Shown: one piece after another, positions 10,391 to 23,800 of the stretch
Position numbering within the stretch: the stretch's first letter is position 1
Layout: each line of letters begins with the position of its first letter
Assembly: GCA_034336665.1 (NCBI GenBank)
Contig: JAPFBE010000002.1
Location: 75,333,405 to 75,397,404, forward strand
Direction: 5' to 3'
DNA: 64,000 nt
DNA from: Luscinia megarhynchos
Lineage: Eukaryota; Chordata; Aves; Passeriformes; Turdidae
Notes under the pieces: model-generated
What the model was told of the DNA's origin: nothing
The model's input: the letters and a program-made list of their open reading frames with translations, nothing else
The model's database searches: none
Position numbers and translations under genes: made by a program

Positions 10391-12591
10391 TAATGCAGAT
10401 TTGAGCTCCCTGCGGACGGAATTGGAGGGGAGGGGACGTGTTCAGGCGTTTGCAATGTGTTTGTATCTGGTATAAGCTTTCCTCCCCTGCACATGCACGT
10501 TGGATTTAATAACACAAATGTAGACCTTTGCCTTTGCTTTTCAGAGGAACTTATCACTTACAGAGGTGTTGTCACAGATACAGCTCCATGCAGTCACAAG
10601 ACCCAGTGCAACAGAACATAAACTGCATTTATATCCACATCTGAATGACAGTAATAATGCAGGCAGACACAGGCAAATCCAGCTGAGATTGTGCTTCTGA
10701 ATATGCTGTGGTTTTCAGCTCCATTGTTTTTGGGGTCTTCTTGGGTCAGCCCTATTGTGCCATTTTCCTGTAGCCCTTCAGATGCCCTCTCCTACCCGGT
10801 ATGCCCTGTGCTAGGCACAAGTAGTTAAATTTCCACGATGCAAGCAGAAACAAACCTTATAAACCTTGTCAGAGGCAGAAGGAAGACTCACTGGTGCTAG
10901 ATGGCAGGGTTTAAAACATAAAGCCTAAATCAGCAGAAGAGCTTGCAGGGCTTTTCTCCTATAGGTGGAAGGACCAAAAAGTCATGGACTTGTGGTTCTG
11001 ATACTCCTACTTAAGGTCTAGCAGGGCCAGGCTTCTAGATCTGGTATGGCTTATTCTCTGCTGTGTATCAGTGAGTAAATGAGAGACAGTTTTATCTCTC
11101 ACACATATTTAAGTCCTTTTATCTGAGGAAAGAAAAAGGGTATAAAGATGAACCCCCAAAAACAATGGAGGAATTATTTCTATTAAATAAATCATATTTT
11201 CTCTAACTTTGGGTATAATTCTGAGTCAACATGCCTTTGCCTCAAGAGAATGGTTTAAAATTTATCTGAACTGAGGAGTGGCCCTAGTAAAGCTGCAGGA
11301 AGTGCTTCTCTCCAGTTGCTCCCTGGAAGACCTCAGCAGCAGTGGCAGGTGATTACAGAAGTTTTCTTTCATGGGACCTCTGTGGAGGCACAGAAGAAAC
11401 ATTCCAACCTGCTTCCATTTGCCAGGGTGGGCAGGAAGAAAACCAGAGAGAGCTGCGCTGCACCTGGCTCTAGCCCAGCCACTATTTTTCACTGTCATCA
11501 GAGGTAAACATTAACATTGCCATAGAACTGAAGAGTTGGAGCTTTTTTCTAGAGCTGTTGCATTTAATGACAATTATTTAGCATGATTTCTTGTATGACT
11601 TTTTACGCTGTACAATGTCTTCCCTACCTCCCTTAAATCTGTGATTTTGTGCCTCAGTGAGTTTATTATTACTGTTTCTCCTTTCCTTTGTTTATCAAAA
11701 CAGAAAGTATGCTATGTTATGTTTGGATTATCTGATCTGACCTGCTCTGTACACCAATAATTTTTGAAAGTGCACCCAAGATAATTAACATTTGCTGAAG
11801 TCAAGGTGAAGTCTGTGAGTGACTGAATGTGAACACATATATGTTTGACAGAGGTCACCTAGTGCATTATTTTATCTATGTGTTGCTTAGTTTCCAAGTT
11901 ATGTAGGAGGCCTAGAAAACGAGCTGCTGTAACTGTGACTAGGTATGTCTTTGCTTTCTTTGCACTGTCATTGCATTTTATGGAGAAAATTCATCTTGTA
12001 TCTGCATATTGTTGCATATTGGGTTTTTCTTCTGCTAGCATCAATTTGAGTTGAATTCTCTTACAGATTTTGTGTAATAAAACTAGGTTTATATTCCAAG
12101 GCATTGATGTTTCCTTGAACTTTCATGAAACATTTATGCTCAAGTATCGATATTTATTTCCTTGTAAACTTAAAACTGTGCAAGAAAACAAAAGATATTA
12201 AATAAGTAGAGGAAAAGCAGCCAGCAAAATAACACAAGTACAGCAGTGAAATAATTAACCCTAAGTTCATGCAACTGAGGTTCAACAAAGACTTGCAGGC
12301 AGCCTGCCTAATAGCAGTTATATAATAGCAATAATTTGTTGCCTTTCTGTAGAGCCCTTCTTACCCCCCTTCTCCCCCCTGATAAAATGTTTAGCACACC
12401 TCGTACCATGCTTCGGGGGCTTGAGCACATGAGCTTATTGTTTTGCTGTTTATACCTCTCTTTCCCAAATGCCTGGAATTTCTGGTTCCCCAGCAACCCC
12501 AGGGGTGTCCAAATCCTGCACTTTGCACTATACAATAACATCTGTATGGTCTGGAGTGGGTTTAGGGTAATTTAATCTGCAAAACAAAAAT
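10391..12591. other. Intergenic DNA, no recognised gene
   Basis: Ordinary AT-rich sequence; no exon, repeat family or RNA gene recognised. Confidence 0.5.
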
Positions 12592-12774
12592 AAAAACAAA
12601 AACACAAAAACAAAAAACCAAAAAAACCCAAAAAACCCCCAAAAAAACCAAACCAAAACAAACCAAACCAAACCAACCAACCAAACAAAAACAACAACAA
12701 AAACAAAAAAACAAACAAAAAAAACCAAACAAACAAAAAAAAACCACCAAAAAAACCCAAAAAAACCCAAAAAA
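12592..12774 (+). repeat. 183-nt A/C-only tract
   Basis: Every base from 12592 to 12774 is A or C. It is made of irregular CAAA, CCAAA and AAAACCC units rather than one clean period. The complementary strand is G/T only, which creates Phe/Gly/Leu/Val/Trp-rich open frames on the minus strand in several phases; these are not genes. Confidence 0.95.
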
Positions 12775-15700
12775 TCATGGAGTGAAACCTGCAGAACACA
12801 GTACCTGAATTTCATCAGAGTGGGTCACAGGGAGAATTTCAGCCATGGTGATTTATGAATGTGGAACCACTGATCAACTCTGTCTTGCTTCTATTTATCC
12901 TGTCTTCCCAGACATTATCCATGCAACACAAGACTGTGATCCCTGATAACTGTAGGAATGAAAACTGACATATTAAACAGACTTACCAAGGTCTGAGGTT
13001 CTCTACATCCACTGTCACTCACCAGGTTTAAAAAATTATTGCCTTCACTTACACAGGGCTTATTCATGTAAAATTGCAACAGTGGTATTATAATGCAGTG
13101 GTAGCATAATGCAGGAAGGGCTTGGCTGCTGATTTTTTTTCCCTTTCTGGTAGGAAAGTAGGAAGAATAGAGGGGCATCAGCAGGGTTAGGAAAGGAAAA
13201 GCAGCAGGGGGAGGTACTTAGCTGTCTTTTCCTCATAGTTAAACTAAGTGTTCCATTTGGCAAGCAATAACCTTCATGACAATAGCCATTAACTATGCTG
13301 TCATCTCTTCAGCGTTGAAACTTTTTGTGCAGAAATACAGACACCTTTTGTGAAAGCAGGGAAGTTGACACTATTAATACAACACCTTAGGGAGCTTTCA
13401 CAGTCTTGTGGTTCTTCCTCTCCCAGATCATCTCAAATTTCAGTCCTGCCCTCCAAAAATTGTAAGATGTCCATTTTGGAGCATAATTAAGTATATTGTT
13501 CCTGGTTGGATGTATAATGATGTCATGTGATTGGATTCTGCTGTTCAGCAACATCCTCTTCTTGAAATCAGATTTTCCAGAGACTGATTATGAGGGAGTT
13601 TAAGGCTCTATGCTTTGGATAGGGCCTTACTGAAAAGCTGTCAAAGAGGCTCCTGATGTGTGTAAGAGACACGCTTTTGAGTGATGTCCTTAGCCTCACC
13701 CTGCTGCAGGTCATTGATGGAGCAACCTTGAACATACCCAGCTTCACCTGATGTTGAAAGACCATGGCAAAATGTTGCCTGGAACTTCTGCTAATATCCC
13801 CCTTCCAGGGCCATACTTTCCATCAGCCTATGGGAAATCTAGTATGCTTCCACCATCAAGGAGTTTCAGGGTCTGTTCCTTTATTTGAGAGGACAAGAAT
13901 TAATATTAATAATGAAAGTCTTTTGAGAAAAAAATTAAGATTAACCAGCAGAGTCGTATGTCTATACAGTTTTCAGAAGACAGGAGTGTAGAGAATACCC
14001 AGTTTGTAGAAGCACTGGAAGACACAGAAATGTGAATTGTCTTCCTGATCCTGGTTACTTCTCTTTCTGCTACACTTTGCCTGAGAAATTATGGGAAGAA
14101 AAGGGAGGTAAGCTTTAGTTTTCTAACTCAGTTATATTTTCATAAGATTATTTTGCTAATTCAAATCTTACTATCCCATAAGGTGAGTCTGCTAACTCAT
14201 GCTGCTATCATTGCAGACAGGCATTGAAATCTTTGTTTTGGGGTTGGAGTATAGATGTCATTAACAATAAAAGGGCTTGTGATGTAGACAAGTCTTTTAT
14301 TGGAAGAGTTTAGATGTCCTCCAGAAGAATCAAATACTTCATGTGCACTATGGAAGATGTAAGGGACAAGAGATAGAAATGGCACATTTAGTTTGAACAG
14401 AGCTCTTCAGGAAGCAGTCAGGAAGATCAAAAGACAAGCTAAGATGCTTGAAAAATAAAGCATTAATTGATATTGTCAGAAATCCATCAAATCTGTGAAA
14501 AACAGAGCAAGATGAATTGGTGAATATTTGCAGATAAGGAGAGAGAAAAGGCCTGGATAATTTCCATGAATTAGCCACAGAAGTAGACTCAAAGAGAGCA
14601 AGGAGAGAGAGGCATTCTTAAAGGACAGAGATAACATTATAGTGGAGAATTTGGAGAAAGGAAAATGTCAGCTCCAAAACTAGCCCTTCTGGATAGTAGA
14701 ATTAAGATAAGGCACACCAGAAAGGTTGACTCAAGAGCAGACCAAGAGAGAGACTGAGATTCTTCAAAAGAAATATGGATATGTTGGAGGGGAAATAGTG
14801 TTTACTGAAATAACCCTAATTTATAAAGAGAAGAAACTTGGGTTAAAGAATAATAGTCATAAAAAACTGCATACAAATAATACTGGCATTTAGTTCATGA
14901 ATCCTGGAAACTAAAGTAGGAGCCAGTTAGGAGAAAAGGTAAATAATGTTATATTGTATGTCTATACTACTACCTTAATCAGCCTTTAATGTTACGAACA
15001 CTTAAACTAGAAAAACCTGTTCATCTCCTGTACAAATATTAGCATGAAATAGATGTCTCAGATCAATACTACATCCACAAGCCATTAAATACCTTGTAAT
15101 CAAACAAAATATTTAGTTTGTTTCAAAGCCAATCTCATGCAGTCGAGTTTATTTTGTGTTTTATTAGCACTAAAGGATACCCTGTCATCTCTTATCTATC
15201 TTCTCAAGGAAAAATAATTCCCTTTTAATTAGGTCATTGCAGTCATGTGCTGCTGCTATTATATAGTCTCTTCCTGGTATATAATGATGGATACATTATG
15301 ATGAATGATGAAATACAGCATAGCATTTAAGGAGGTTTGATGCTGGCATGGATATATTAATATGCAGGCTGTAGAGCAGGTAGAGACAATAGACTTTGAT
15401 AATTCAAATTCTTTTCCTGAGTTCTGTCCCAGTTCTGACCAAACCTAAGTCTGACAGATAAATTAGGGTCATTTTTACCAATACTGCCAAGCTAGAGGAC
15501 ACAAATTGATATGAAAGGCCTTCACTGAAGCCATTGAATAAAATCTACTTTTCATCATTCATCTACTATCATCATTCAGTGCTTAGAATTTTAACAAAGA
15601 TCAATATATGATTATCCCATATACATAATTCTGAGCTATCCACACCTACTACCTTATTCTTTTGTAAGGTAAAGTCAGATAAGAGAAGCGGGAGGGAATT

Positions 15701-16085
15701 TTAAGAGTGATGTTGGTTGTTTTTCACCTGGAAAAGATTTTTCAGAGAAGATTGTTTATAAGTTAAAGGAGTTTATTGCCAAAAACTGTATAGCTAATGC
15801 ACAAAAATGCTGTTAACCAAAAAGTCCAAAAATGTTGAATTAAGCCTCATTTACATTTAGGTTTATTCTGATAAAATTATTTTAAGATGTAGTTTTAAAA
15901 CACCTTGTTTATAAGACTGTATTTTGAAATGTTCATGGATTCTGAACTTGGCTCAATTGCAATTTTTTTGCTAGGAACAATTACAGATTCTTGCAAAAGT
16001 AATTGTAAAGACAGTTGATTGTTTGTGTGTGTCTGAGGCTGGAATGTTATTGTAACTGTAAATAGTAATTTGCTAGTGAAGTGCT
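12775..16085. other. Intergenic DNA, no recognised gene
   Basis: AT-rich sequence with short frames only; nothing recognised. Confidence 0.5.
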
Positions 16086-16482
16086 ATATAGTAGCTGTCC
16101 AGAGTGACATTCAGTTTTGTTGTAGCTTATTGGGACTGGAATCGTTCTGCTCAGGTGGATCCTGAGTAACCTTTTCCCCAGAACCCTTATTGAGGGGGAA
16201 TGCCAGACTGTTGTTGTACCTCACTTGTAAAGAACACTCATGAGGCAGGGAGGGTGAATTAACAAGGTCAGGGAGTTACAGGCTGTGCCAGTCTCTATGC
16301 AATAAACACCCTGTATTGCACAACTTGCCGTGGTGTTCAGGGCTCTTCTGTTTGTGTAGCTGTTGTTTCTGCCAACACTATGGATCAGTCCTTTGCCTTA
16401 TGTGCACTCCTGTCCAAAATAAATCTATTCCTGCCCAGAGGGGATTGTCTTATCTCTGTCTCCATTATTCTGTGCAGCAAAT
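16086..16482 (+). mobile_element. Possible LTR-like segment
   Basis: The block has a TATA-like GCTATATAG near 16082-16090, an AATAAA signal near 16300 (in GCAATAAACACC) and a second one near 16419. It ends in a C/T-rich stretch finishing CTGTGCAGCA near 16480. This order resembles a retroviral LTR, but neither terminus nor a target-site duplication could be fixed and no viral reading frame adjoins. Weak call. Confidence 0.25.
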
Positions 16483-17166
16483 AATTGATATGAATTTATG
16501 TTAACCACACCTAGTCAATTGTCTTTTGGGATAGAGATGGCTGTAATTTGGCCTGTAAGTTCCCTGTAACTTACCACACATTCAGGCACAGCTCCCATCC
16601 TAGAGGAGTGTGACATTTGACTGACAGGGGTTTGTGCTAGGATCTCATGAGTAGCCCCTACCTGTGGGAAGTGAGCTGGTACAAGCTGATGAATCCAGCT
16701 AGTCACACCAGCACTTGGTGTACATGCAGCAAGCACAGCCTGGCTCTGCTCATAGTGAGAAGCTGCTGTCATGTGTGAACCATCCCCAGAGTTCTTCCTT
16801 CCCTCAGCTTCTCAGGATCTGGTACATGCCTCATGATCAGTCACATGAAGTTTTGGGTTGTTGCTCACCTGTTCCTGGCTCTGGCTCTTATCAGCTGCAT
16901 GTCTTTCTTTTCTTGTTTTTTCTTTCCCTATCAAGACCTGCTTAGTCCTTCACACCTCAAACTGTGTTGTGAGTTCTGCCCATCATGGTGGAACTATTAT
17001 CAATAATGTCTTCATGATAAAGTGTGCTGCGAAGCTTCATCACAGATCAGCTTGTTATATCACCTTATGAATTAGCCCATGTTGGTTGTGAGAAGTCATC
17101 TTCTGTTAAATAACCAGGTTTTGTGCTTGTCTGGCAGTGAGGTAGGTACAAGAGCTTGATACAGCT

Positions 17167-17451
17167 TTACTCTAGCAGAGAGCTTGATCTTGTGTTCACC
17201 ATATAGTCATTATGAAAATTCATCAGAAATGATGGCTCTTCCTTTTCTAGGAGATCAGTTGTGTAACTCGAATGAGAAGGTGCTTCTAAATTAAGCAAAC
17301 TCATTAATGACTTAAAACTCGGTTCTATTGATGGATACAAAATGAAAGTTACACTTTTTTCCAAAGCTTTCTGATAAATAATCTTATAAATTTGTTCAGA
17401 TGTTTCAGTAAGTAAATCATTAGCATGAACTGTTCCTATTAATCCCTCCAC
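17167..17451 (-). other. Unassigned open frame with coding-like composition
   Basis: A frame of about 94 codons is read on the minus strand from a GTG (no ATG) to TAA. Its residues are Glu/Leu/Ser/Lys/Thr-rich with no low-complexity run (for example ANDLLTETSEQIYKIIYQKA near the start), which looks more protein-like than most frames in this window. I recognise no family. A stop lies four codons upstream of the GTG, and I see no convincing splice donor at its 3' end. It could be a fragment of a processed pseudogene, a lost exon, or chance. Confidence 0.2.
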
Positions 17452-17460
17452 AATGGTATA

Positions 17461-20400
17461 TTAAAAAAGCCCTACTTTTGCAATCTAAATTGAGTCTGAG
17501 AACCTATTTTGGAGGTTACAGATCATCCTGCCTCATGGTCTAAGCAAGACAAGCAGGATGTTCTTCAAGATGCATCCTGTTTTAATGTTCCTTGTAACAA
17601 CAAAGTGCTTGAAAAGGCTTGATTTGACCCTTACTCTACCTTGCATCTCATCATGGAGATACTTCAAAATTAAGAACTGCTGTAGGACAGGAGAGACTTT
17701 CCAGGAATCTTCAAAGTGTCTGAGTATCTGACTTGTAGCAGAGGTTTTAATAAACTCACTGAAGCTATGTAAATGTCTTGAGTTTTGCTTCTTCCTTTTC
17801 CTGCCTATGATAATAAATGCTATAACAAAATGCCTATTGTTTGCCTGAAAACTGCTTTTTGATTCCTTAAAATAAGAACTGGCATTTGTATGAATACTGT
17901 TAACACTGCTGTTCTACCACAGAAGTCTTTCATGTCATACAACTTGATCTGGATTCAATGACAAATGGCCTTTAATCCAGTTTGTCAGCAGGTATGTCTG
18001 ACTAAGATAGCAAGTCTGAGAAGTGCTTGTTTCCTTTTCAAACAGAAGCTGACTGGCCTTATTACTGCTGGTAAATCAGCTTGGATGCTTCCACTTCATA
18101 CTGTCAAACCATCCCTGTGTCAAATGACAAGCCTCATCTGAGCTATTCCTTCAAATAAAGCACAGTCTCTATGACTTTGCACAGTCAACCTCACTAGCTA
18201 TTTTTATTCAGCACAGCAGCTATGCCAGTTGCCCTTCAGTGTTACTTTGCATTCTGGAAGGAGGTTTCATAATTTTTTCCTCTGTGCATAGAAATTTCAG
18301 ATGGTAGCTGTAACTGACTGCAATAATGCTTGGTTTTGAGCACAACAAAAGAAAAAAGTATTCAGCAGACACAGCATGTGACAGGAAAATATGCAATTTT
18401 TAGTTTACCTAGTAGTCTTAATTCCCAATTGCAACTTATCTGTGCAAAGCACAGAAAAGCACTGCTTTTTACCCACTGCACCCTGTATTCTTGGCTGGCT
18501 GTACACAGCTTTATCCTCACATTACCATCCTTCTGCCTGCATCCCTTTCTACAGTATTTGTCCTCAGCACTGGCAACTGCAACACATCACTGACACTGAA
18601 AGAGCTATAACTGCTCATACAACACCACCATGGATCTTTTTCTGGGTCAATACATCACTGTGCTAAGTGCCTCCACTTCTATGAACTTATTATTTAGGGG
18701 CTTTCACCATTTCTGTAATCCACAATTTGCATGTTAAAATTAAACTTATTCAGAAAATGTCAGCTGTGCATTCTGACAAAGCCACATACATAGCTTAACT
18801 GGTCAGCCAAGCCTGTTTCCCAGGAAATTGCTGACAGACAAAATCATGACTACCAAAATCATGCTCTTGGTAAAATCAGCTTTTGTAAGCAACTCTTTCT
18901 CCTCTAAACTCTGGCAATGAGATGTAATTATGTCTAAATTCAGTTTGAGTTCCATTCTTTGAAGAATATGCAGCTCAAAACAGGTGATGGGAAAGAGATT
19001 ATATTCTGCTGCCAGTCCAATATGGAAAGGCATTTCGAATTTAAAGGCAAACATCATTTCTGTAATGCTTTGATATAAAAGAGGTGGTAGCTGCTCATCA
19101 TTATTTGCAGTTGTTACCTGTAATAGCAGACAATTTGGTACACAACGTACAGTTATCTGTACATTTTGAAAGGCCTTTTATAATGAACTGCATAATCAAA
19201 CCAGTTTTGTGTAGTGTATCAGTCCTGGGAAAATACTAATCCGATCAGAATCCTTAAGAAGGCTGACTAATGCTAATTAATGCTTACTGAATAGAAGTTT
19301 TCAGAGTTGCATGCGAGAAACATCATGAAAAATGAAGAAATATGAAAATAGTAGTAACATTCCTGAACTTTTCTTTCTGAGTTGAAAAGTAGATTTTGTG
19401 AGCTGTGCAATAAATCAGAACATGATAAATTAGGAGTGTTCAGCTAACGCTGCAATTTTCCATTTTGATTAGTTTAGAGCAATCCAAATTCAAAGCATCT
19501 ACTTTCTACTAATTCTTGTTGAAGATCAAGTCCTGCATTCCACCTGCAAGTAGGGTCTTCCTCTAGCTGTAAGGTAAAGATGAATTTGGATTCTTAATTT
19601 TCATCCATTTTGTGCTTCTTCTGAAAAATAAAAATGTACAGATTGGACAGATATGAAAAACAAAAAGAACTTTGTAGAAGCATTTTACAATCCATGATTT
19701 TGTAAAGTGTCCAAAACTCTGATGAGCTTTTAATTTTTATTTTTAATGGGTTCTAAGTCACATGCTCAAAGTAAGGATCTTAAAATGCTAAAACCGTAAA
19801 AATTAATGAACTATTATTTTTTCTGCATTTTCCTATGGTTTTTGAAAATACTGTCACCCCACTGTTTCTGAAGATAATCACCATTTGCCTCTGATAGCAG
19901 TAGATAGTCAATGTCACTTTATCTAAAACCATATTTTCCAAAGAAAATCTATGGCTAGCTTCTGTCACAGATGTATTTTAATAATTTGTGGGGAGTGTTG
20001 CAGGGTGACACTAATATTTTCAGTTAGCTTGGTTATTTTCATGTTTGCTGCATCCTAAACAAGTAGAAGAGATATTCCATGAAATCCACTCTGGGATGGA
20101 AAAGCATGTAAAAGATTTTCACAGAAAGGAATAGAGTGGAGAGCAGACAATATCCATTCCAACACAAATCTTAAACATGGCTGGGATAACCAGTGATGTT
20201 ATCCACTGACAAGAGCTGAAGTTTTCCATGATTTCCGGACTAAAAACTGGTTCAGCCAGCTCTGTACTGCTTTTCCTTTTCACACCACCTCAGGCCTTAA
20301 TCTGCAGAGGACATTCTGGGGTCAAGCTCTGACATGAGTAGGAGATGAAGCATTATCCCCAGGTTAAACTGTTTGAGAGATAACATATCTGCAATAGTTA

Positions 20401-20814
20401 CCCCAGTACCTTGTGTCAAGGAGTGAGGAACCTGTCAGCCACTCTGTGGCTCAGCACTCAGAAAACTGACATGAAATAACCTATTCTTTATTTTTTCAGT
20501 CTGTGCTGAAAACAGTTTATCTAGTCCTACAAGGCTGGCTTTACAGTTTCCTTTGATTGCACATGCCAGTGAAAAGGTTGAACTGATTTGAACTTTGTGA
20601 GACGGATAGCAGCTGTTGTACTAAGCTGTTTAAACCCACCAATTTGGGCTTAAACCTTGGCTGAGTAAATACAAAGCCTTAACCATACATAGTACCCATA
20701 ATGCGCTTTCCTCTTTCAATTTCTGTGAAGAGAAATGATTTTAAAATCAACAATATTTTACTGCCAGGTTTTCCTATACCAAATTTTTCATTTCCAGATA
20801 CTGAAGTATCTTAC
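17461..20814. other. Intergenic DNA, no recognised gene
   Basis: AT-rich; no supported exon or repeat family. Confidence 0.5.
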
Positions 20815-20839
20815 AAAAAAAAAAAAAAAAAAAAAAAAA
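20815..20839 (+). repeat. Poly(A) run of 25
   Basis: An uninterrupted run of 25 A lies in AT-rich sequence. An AATAAA follows it rather than preceding it, and no processed-gene body is recognisable upstream, so it is annotated only as a mononucleotide repeat. Confidence 0.9.
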
Positions 20840-23800
20840 GAACTAAAAATAAAGCAGGTGAGTTTATTTTCATTTTTCATGAGTGAAGTTACTGTTCATC
20901 ATTGCTGAATACAGTACAGCCCTCTCTTCCCTAAAAAAACCCAAAAAAGTTTAAAAAAACCTAGCATTGGAATCAAGCAACAATCTGAAAAATTGTCTTT
21001 GTTATGTGTGTGTGTGTCTCATACATCTCTGGAATAAGAGAAAAGAAGATAAAGTGGATGAGAGGAAATGTAAATAAAATCAGCCTATAATAGTGTGTGT
21101 GCTTCCCGTTGGTTTCTGTAGCCTTTAAAATCCAAATATCAGTACTTGCATGTAAGAATGGGAAAAGTTCCAAAGCATTCTTTCTGAAGTCACGAGGTTG
21201 TTTCCTTATCACTGAGTAAGGCATCTAATGCTGACACAAGTAGGAAAATATTGTTAATTTTTTACCCAGGTAGAAAAGAATGAGTGAGCAATTAATAGTG
21301 CAGAGAAAGATATATTAGTTCTGAGACACAAGCTTGTTACAATTCAGACTTATGCTTAACCCCAGAAAATCGGAAGGTCCTTTGCCCAATATCTCAGCCT
21401 ATCAGAGAATTTCACAGTGAATGTAGAAGCTTTCATTTAGTGGCAGCTTGATGTAGAAATATATAGCAAAAGAGATTTCTCAGTATCTTACTGTGAGTTT
21501 TTTTCCTAGACAGAAACTTAAACAAACCAACAGATATTTTGTCAAAATAAAACTCAACCATTTTCCCAGGAACCAAAAAAGAGCTATGCCTTATGTGGCT
21601 ATTAAGTATTTGCAAACCTTGGCATGTTTCATTGCTGCTTTAAAACTACCTCCTATTCAGTGACAGATTCACACAGCTGATAGCATTGTCCACTTTAATT
21701 TGCACTATTTCATTAGAACTAGAGGCCCTAAGTGTAGGCTTTGGATCAAAGGTTAGGGTTTGTATCCATCCTTCTTTACACCCACTGATGGGAAAAGACA
21801 CAAAATTCACGTGAAGGGCTTTTGGGCAAAGCTAGGTGAAGGTCCTTTTTATTAAGAGGGTTTACTCTGCTATTTCCTGCTAGTTTGGATGTGAAACTTT
21901 AAGATGAGAAACTAAAACCAAAGGAATCAGTATTTATTCCCTTGTGACATGACACTTGGAAGCTTTGCACAGTGCAGTCACTGGTGTTCAGCCACCACCT
22001 AACTCCCATCCTGGGGGCAACTGAGAGCTCCTGTGGAAGCTCTCCTTGGTCACTGCTCTGCACAGCTCATAGTCCTTCCCTCTGTGTGCTTAGCACTGCT
22101 TTTCCCAACTCATGAGAATTTCCATTACACTGTCTGTAGCTGGAGTAGAAAGTTCTTTCAAAGGGTAAAAGAGGAGCTTGTCACCATTCCTTTGTATCCT
22201 GAGAAGCAGCATTCCTGTGTTCAAAGTAAGAGCTTTGTATAGGATCTCATGTAAAGTAAATCTCAGAATGCCCATTACAGGGATATCTGGTTGAATACTA
22301 TTTTCAGTGCCTTCACTTTACACATTCAACAAACAACAGCAGAGTATGGCATGGTCTCTAATAACAAAAACAGAATGCCTCACAGTATGCTGTGTGCTTT
22401 TGTTTAATTTGAAATTGAGATGTCGTCACAGAAGTTCAAATCTCATTTATTCCTAAATTTTACATTTTTACCTGCAATGAAGGTGAAAGTGATATAGCTC
22501 TTTGATTTTGGTGGGTTTTTTAAATTCAGGTGATTTAATTGATCTACGTTTAGCAGTACAGATAGCATTAATAAACTCAGCAGAGAACCTAATAGAATTA
22601 TTCAGGTACATACAATTATTAATGTATATGAACATTAATATGGTAATAGTTGACACCAAGGTAAATACTAAATTTTCTCACAAATCTATTTTCCATTCTT
22701 TCTTTCAGCTGTACTTAAGAGGTAAGATTCAGTTCTTTTCCCATAGCTATCTCTTAGCATGTATAATTAGGTACTCCTCTTTTTTGTTTTGTTTCCATTT
22801 CTCTCTTCCTTAGTTCAATTTCATAAATTGATTTCCTACCTTTTTGGTTTTTTTTTCTTTTCGTTTTTGGAAAGATACAAAAGTTTACTTTGGAACTCTC
22901 TGTTCTGTCTTTTGACAATTCCCTTCTCGTTCATGCTGCACTCATTTTAGTGTTCCTAAAGCTGTAATATTTGGTGATCCAAATATGAGTATGTGCTACA
23001 TCAACTATTTGTGATTACAGCAGAAGAAAGCCTTTAATTTTCATCAGTCAGTGTAACAGTACAATAAAAATATTTTATGTTCTAGCCAAAAGTAACTTTT
23101 TGGTTCCTGAACTTATTGAGGATCTCAGAAGCAAGAACCTTTTGGATGATAGTAACTTTTTAAAAGAAGAATCTACAGCTTGCTGACCTTGGTGGGCAGG
23201 AACTCTAGAGTTAACATTATCTCCTCTATGTTCCAAATAGTGCTGGCACCTCTTGGCAGAGGAATAGTAAGTGACTTCCCCATGACCACTGGAAGCTGAT
23301 GGCATTGATTGTTTTATAAACCAGTTTTGAATTCTTTGCATGTGCTGTACTGTGTCAGACTGGAGAGCTGCTGCTGCTGTTGCCTTGCAATACACTCGTG
23401 CATCCTGGCAGTAGACATCCAGTGGGAGTTGATGCAAGTTTACCTCATGGTGCAATGCCAATTACAGGAAGCAGAGGTTTTCAAAACGTTATGGAGTGTA
23501 TATGCATAAAGTTACATAGTGAGAAGTCAGGATCATGACCACGGACACATTCATGTGTGAGGAGGAAGGCACACTAACACATGAACAAGGAAATAGCACC
23601 AGAAACTGTAAAGACCAGACACCTAAAGGCCAGGTTGTGAGAGAGTTCAAAACATCATGGCAGCTAGTCAACCAGTACATTAGCCTGGTATGAAAAGGCA
23701 CATAAACAGAGATTTCCCTAAAGATGCAGGGCTTAACTAAAATGTCCTTATTGACATTAATTTTACACTGCACAGGGCTTTATCACGTGGATGTAAATTC

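Noticed and set aside
12528..12815. Phe/Gly/Leu/Val/Trp-rich minus-strand frames resembling membrane proteins
   Set aside because: The hydrophobic run is the translation of the G/T complement of the A/C-only tract, present in all three frames.
16086..16482. Firm call of a third solo LTR
   Set aside because: It has suggestive TATA and AATAAA signals, but no definable termini or target-site duplication; kept only as a weak feature.
20815..20839. Poly(A) tail of a processed pseudogene
   Set aside because: No gene body is recognisable upstream, and AATAAA lies after the run instead of before it.
23075..23461. 128-codon minus-strand frame as a gene
   Set aside because: No domain, no flanking splice or promoter evidence, and its residue content looks random.
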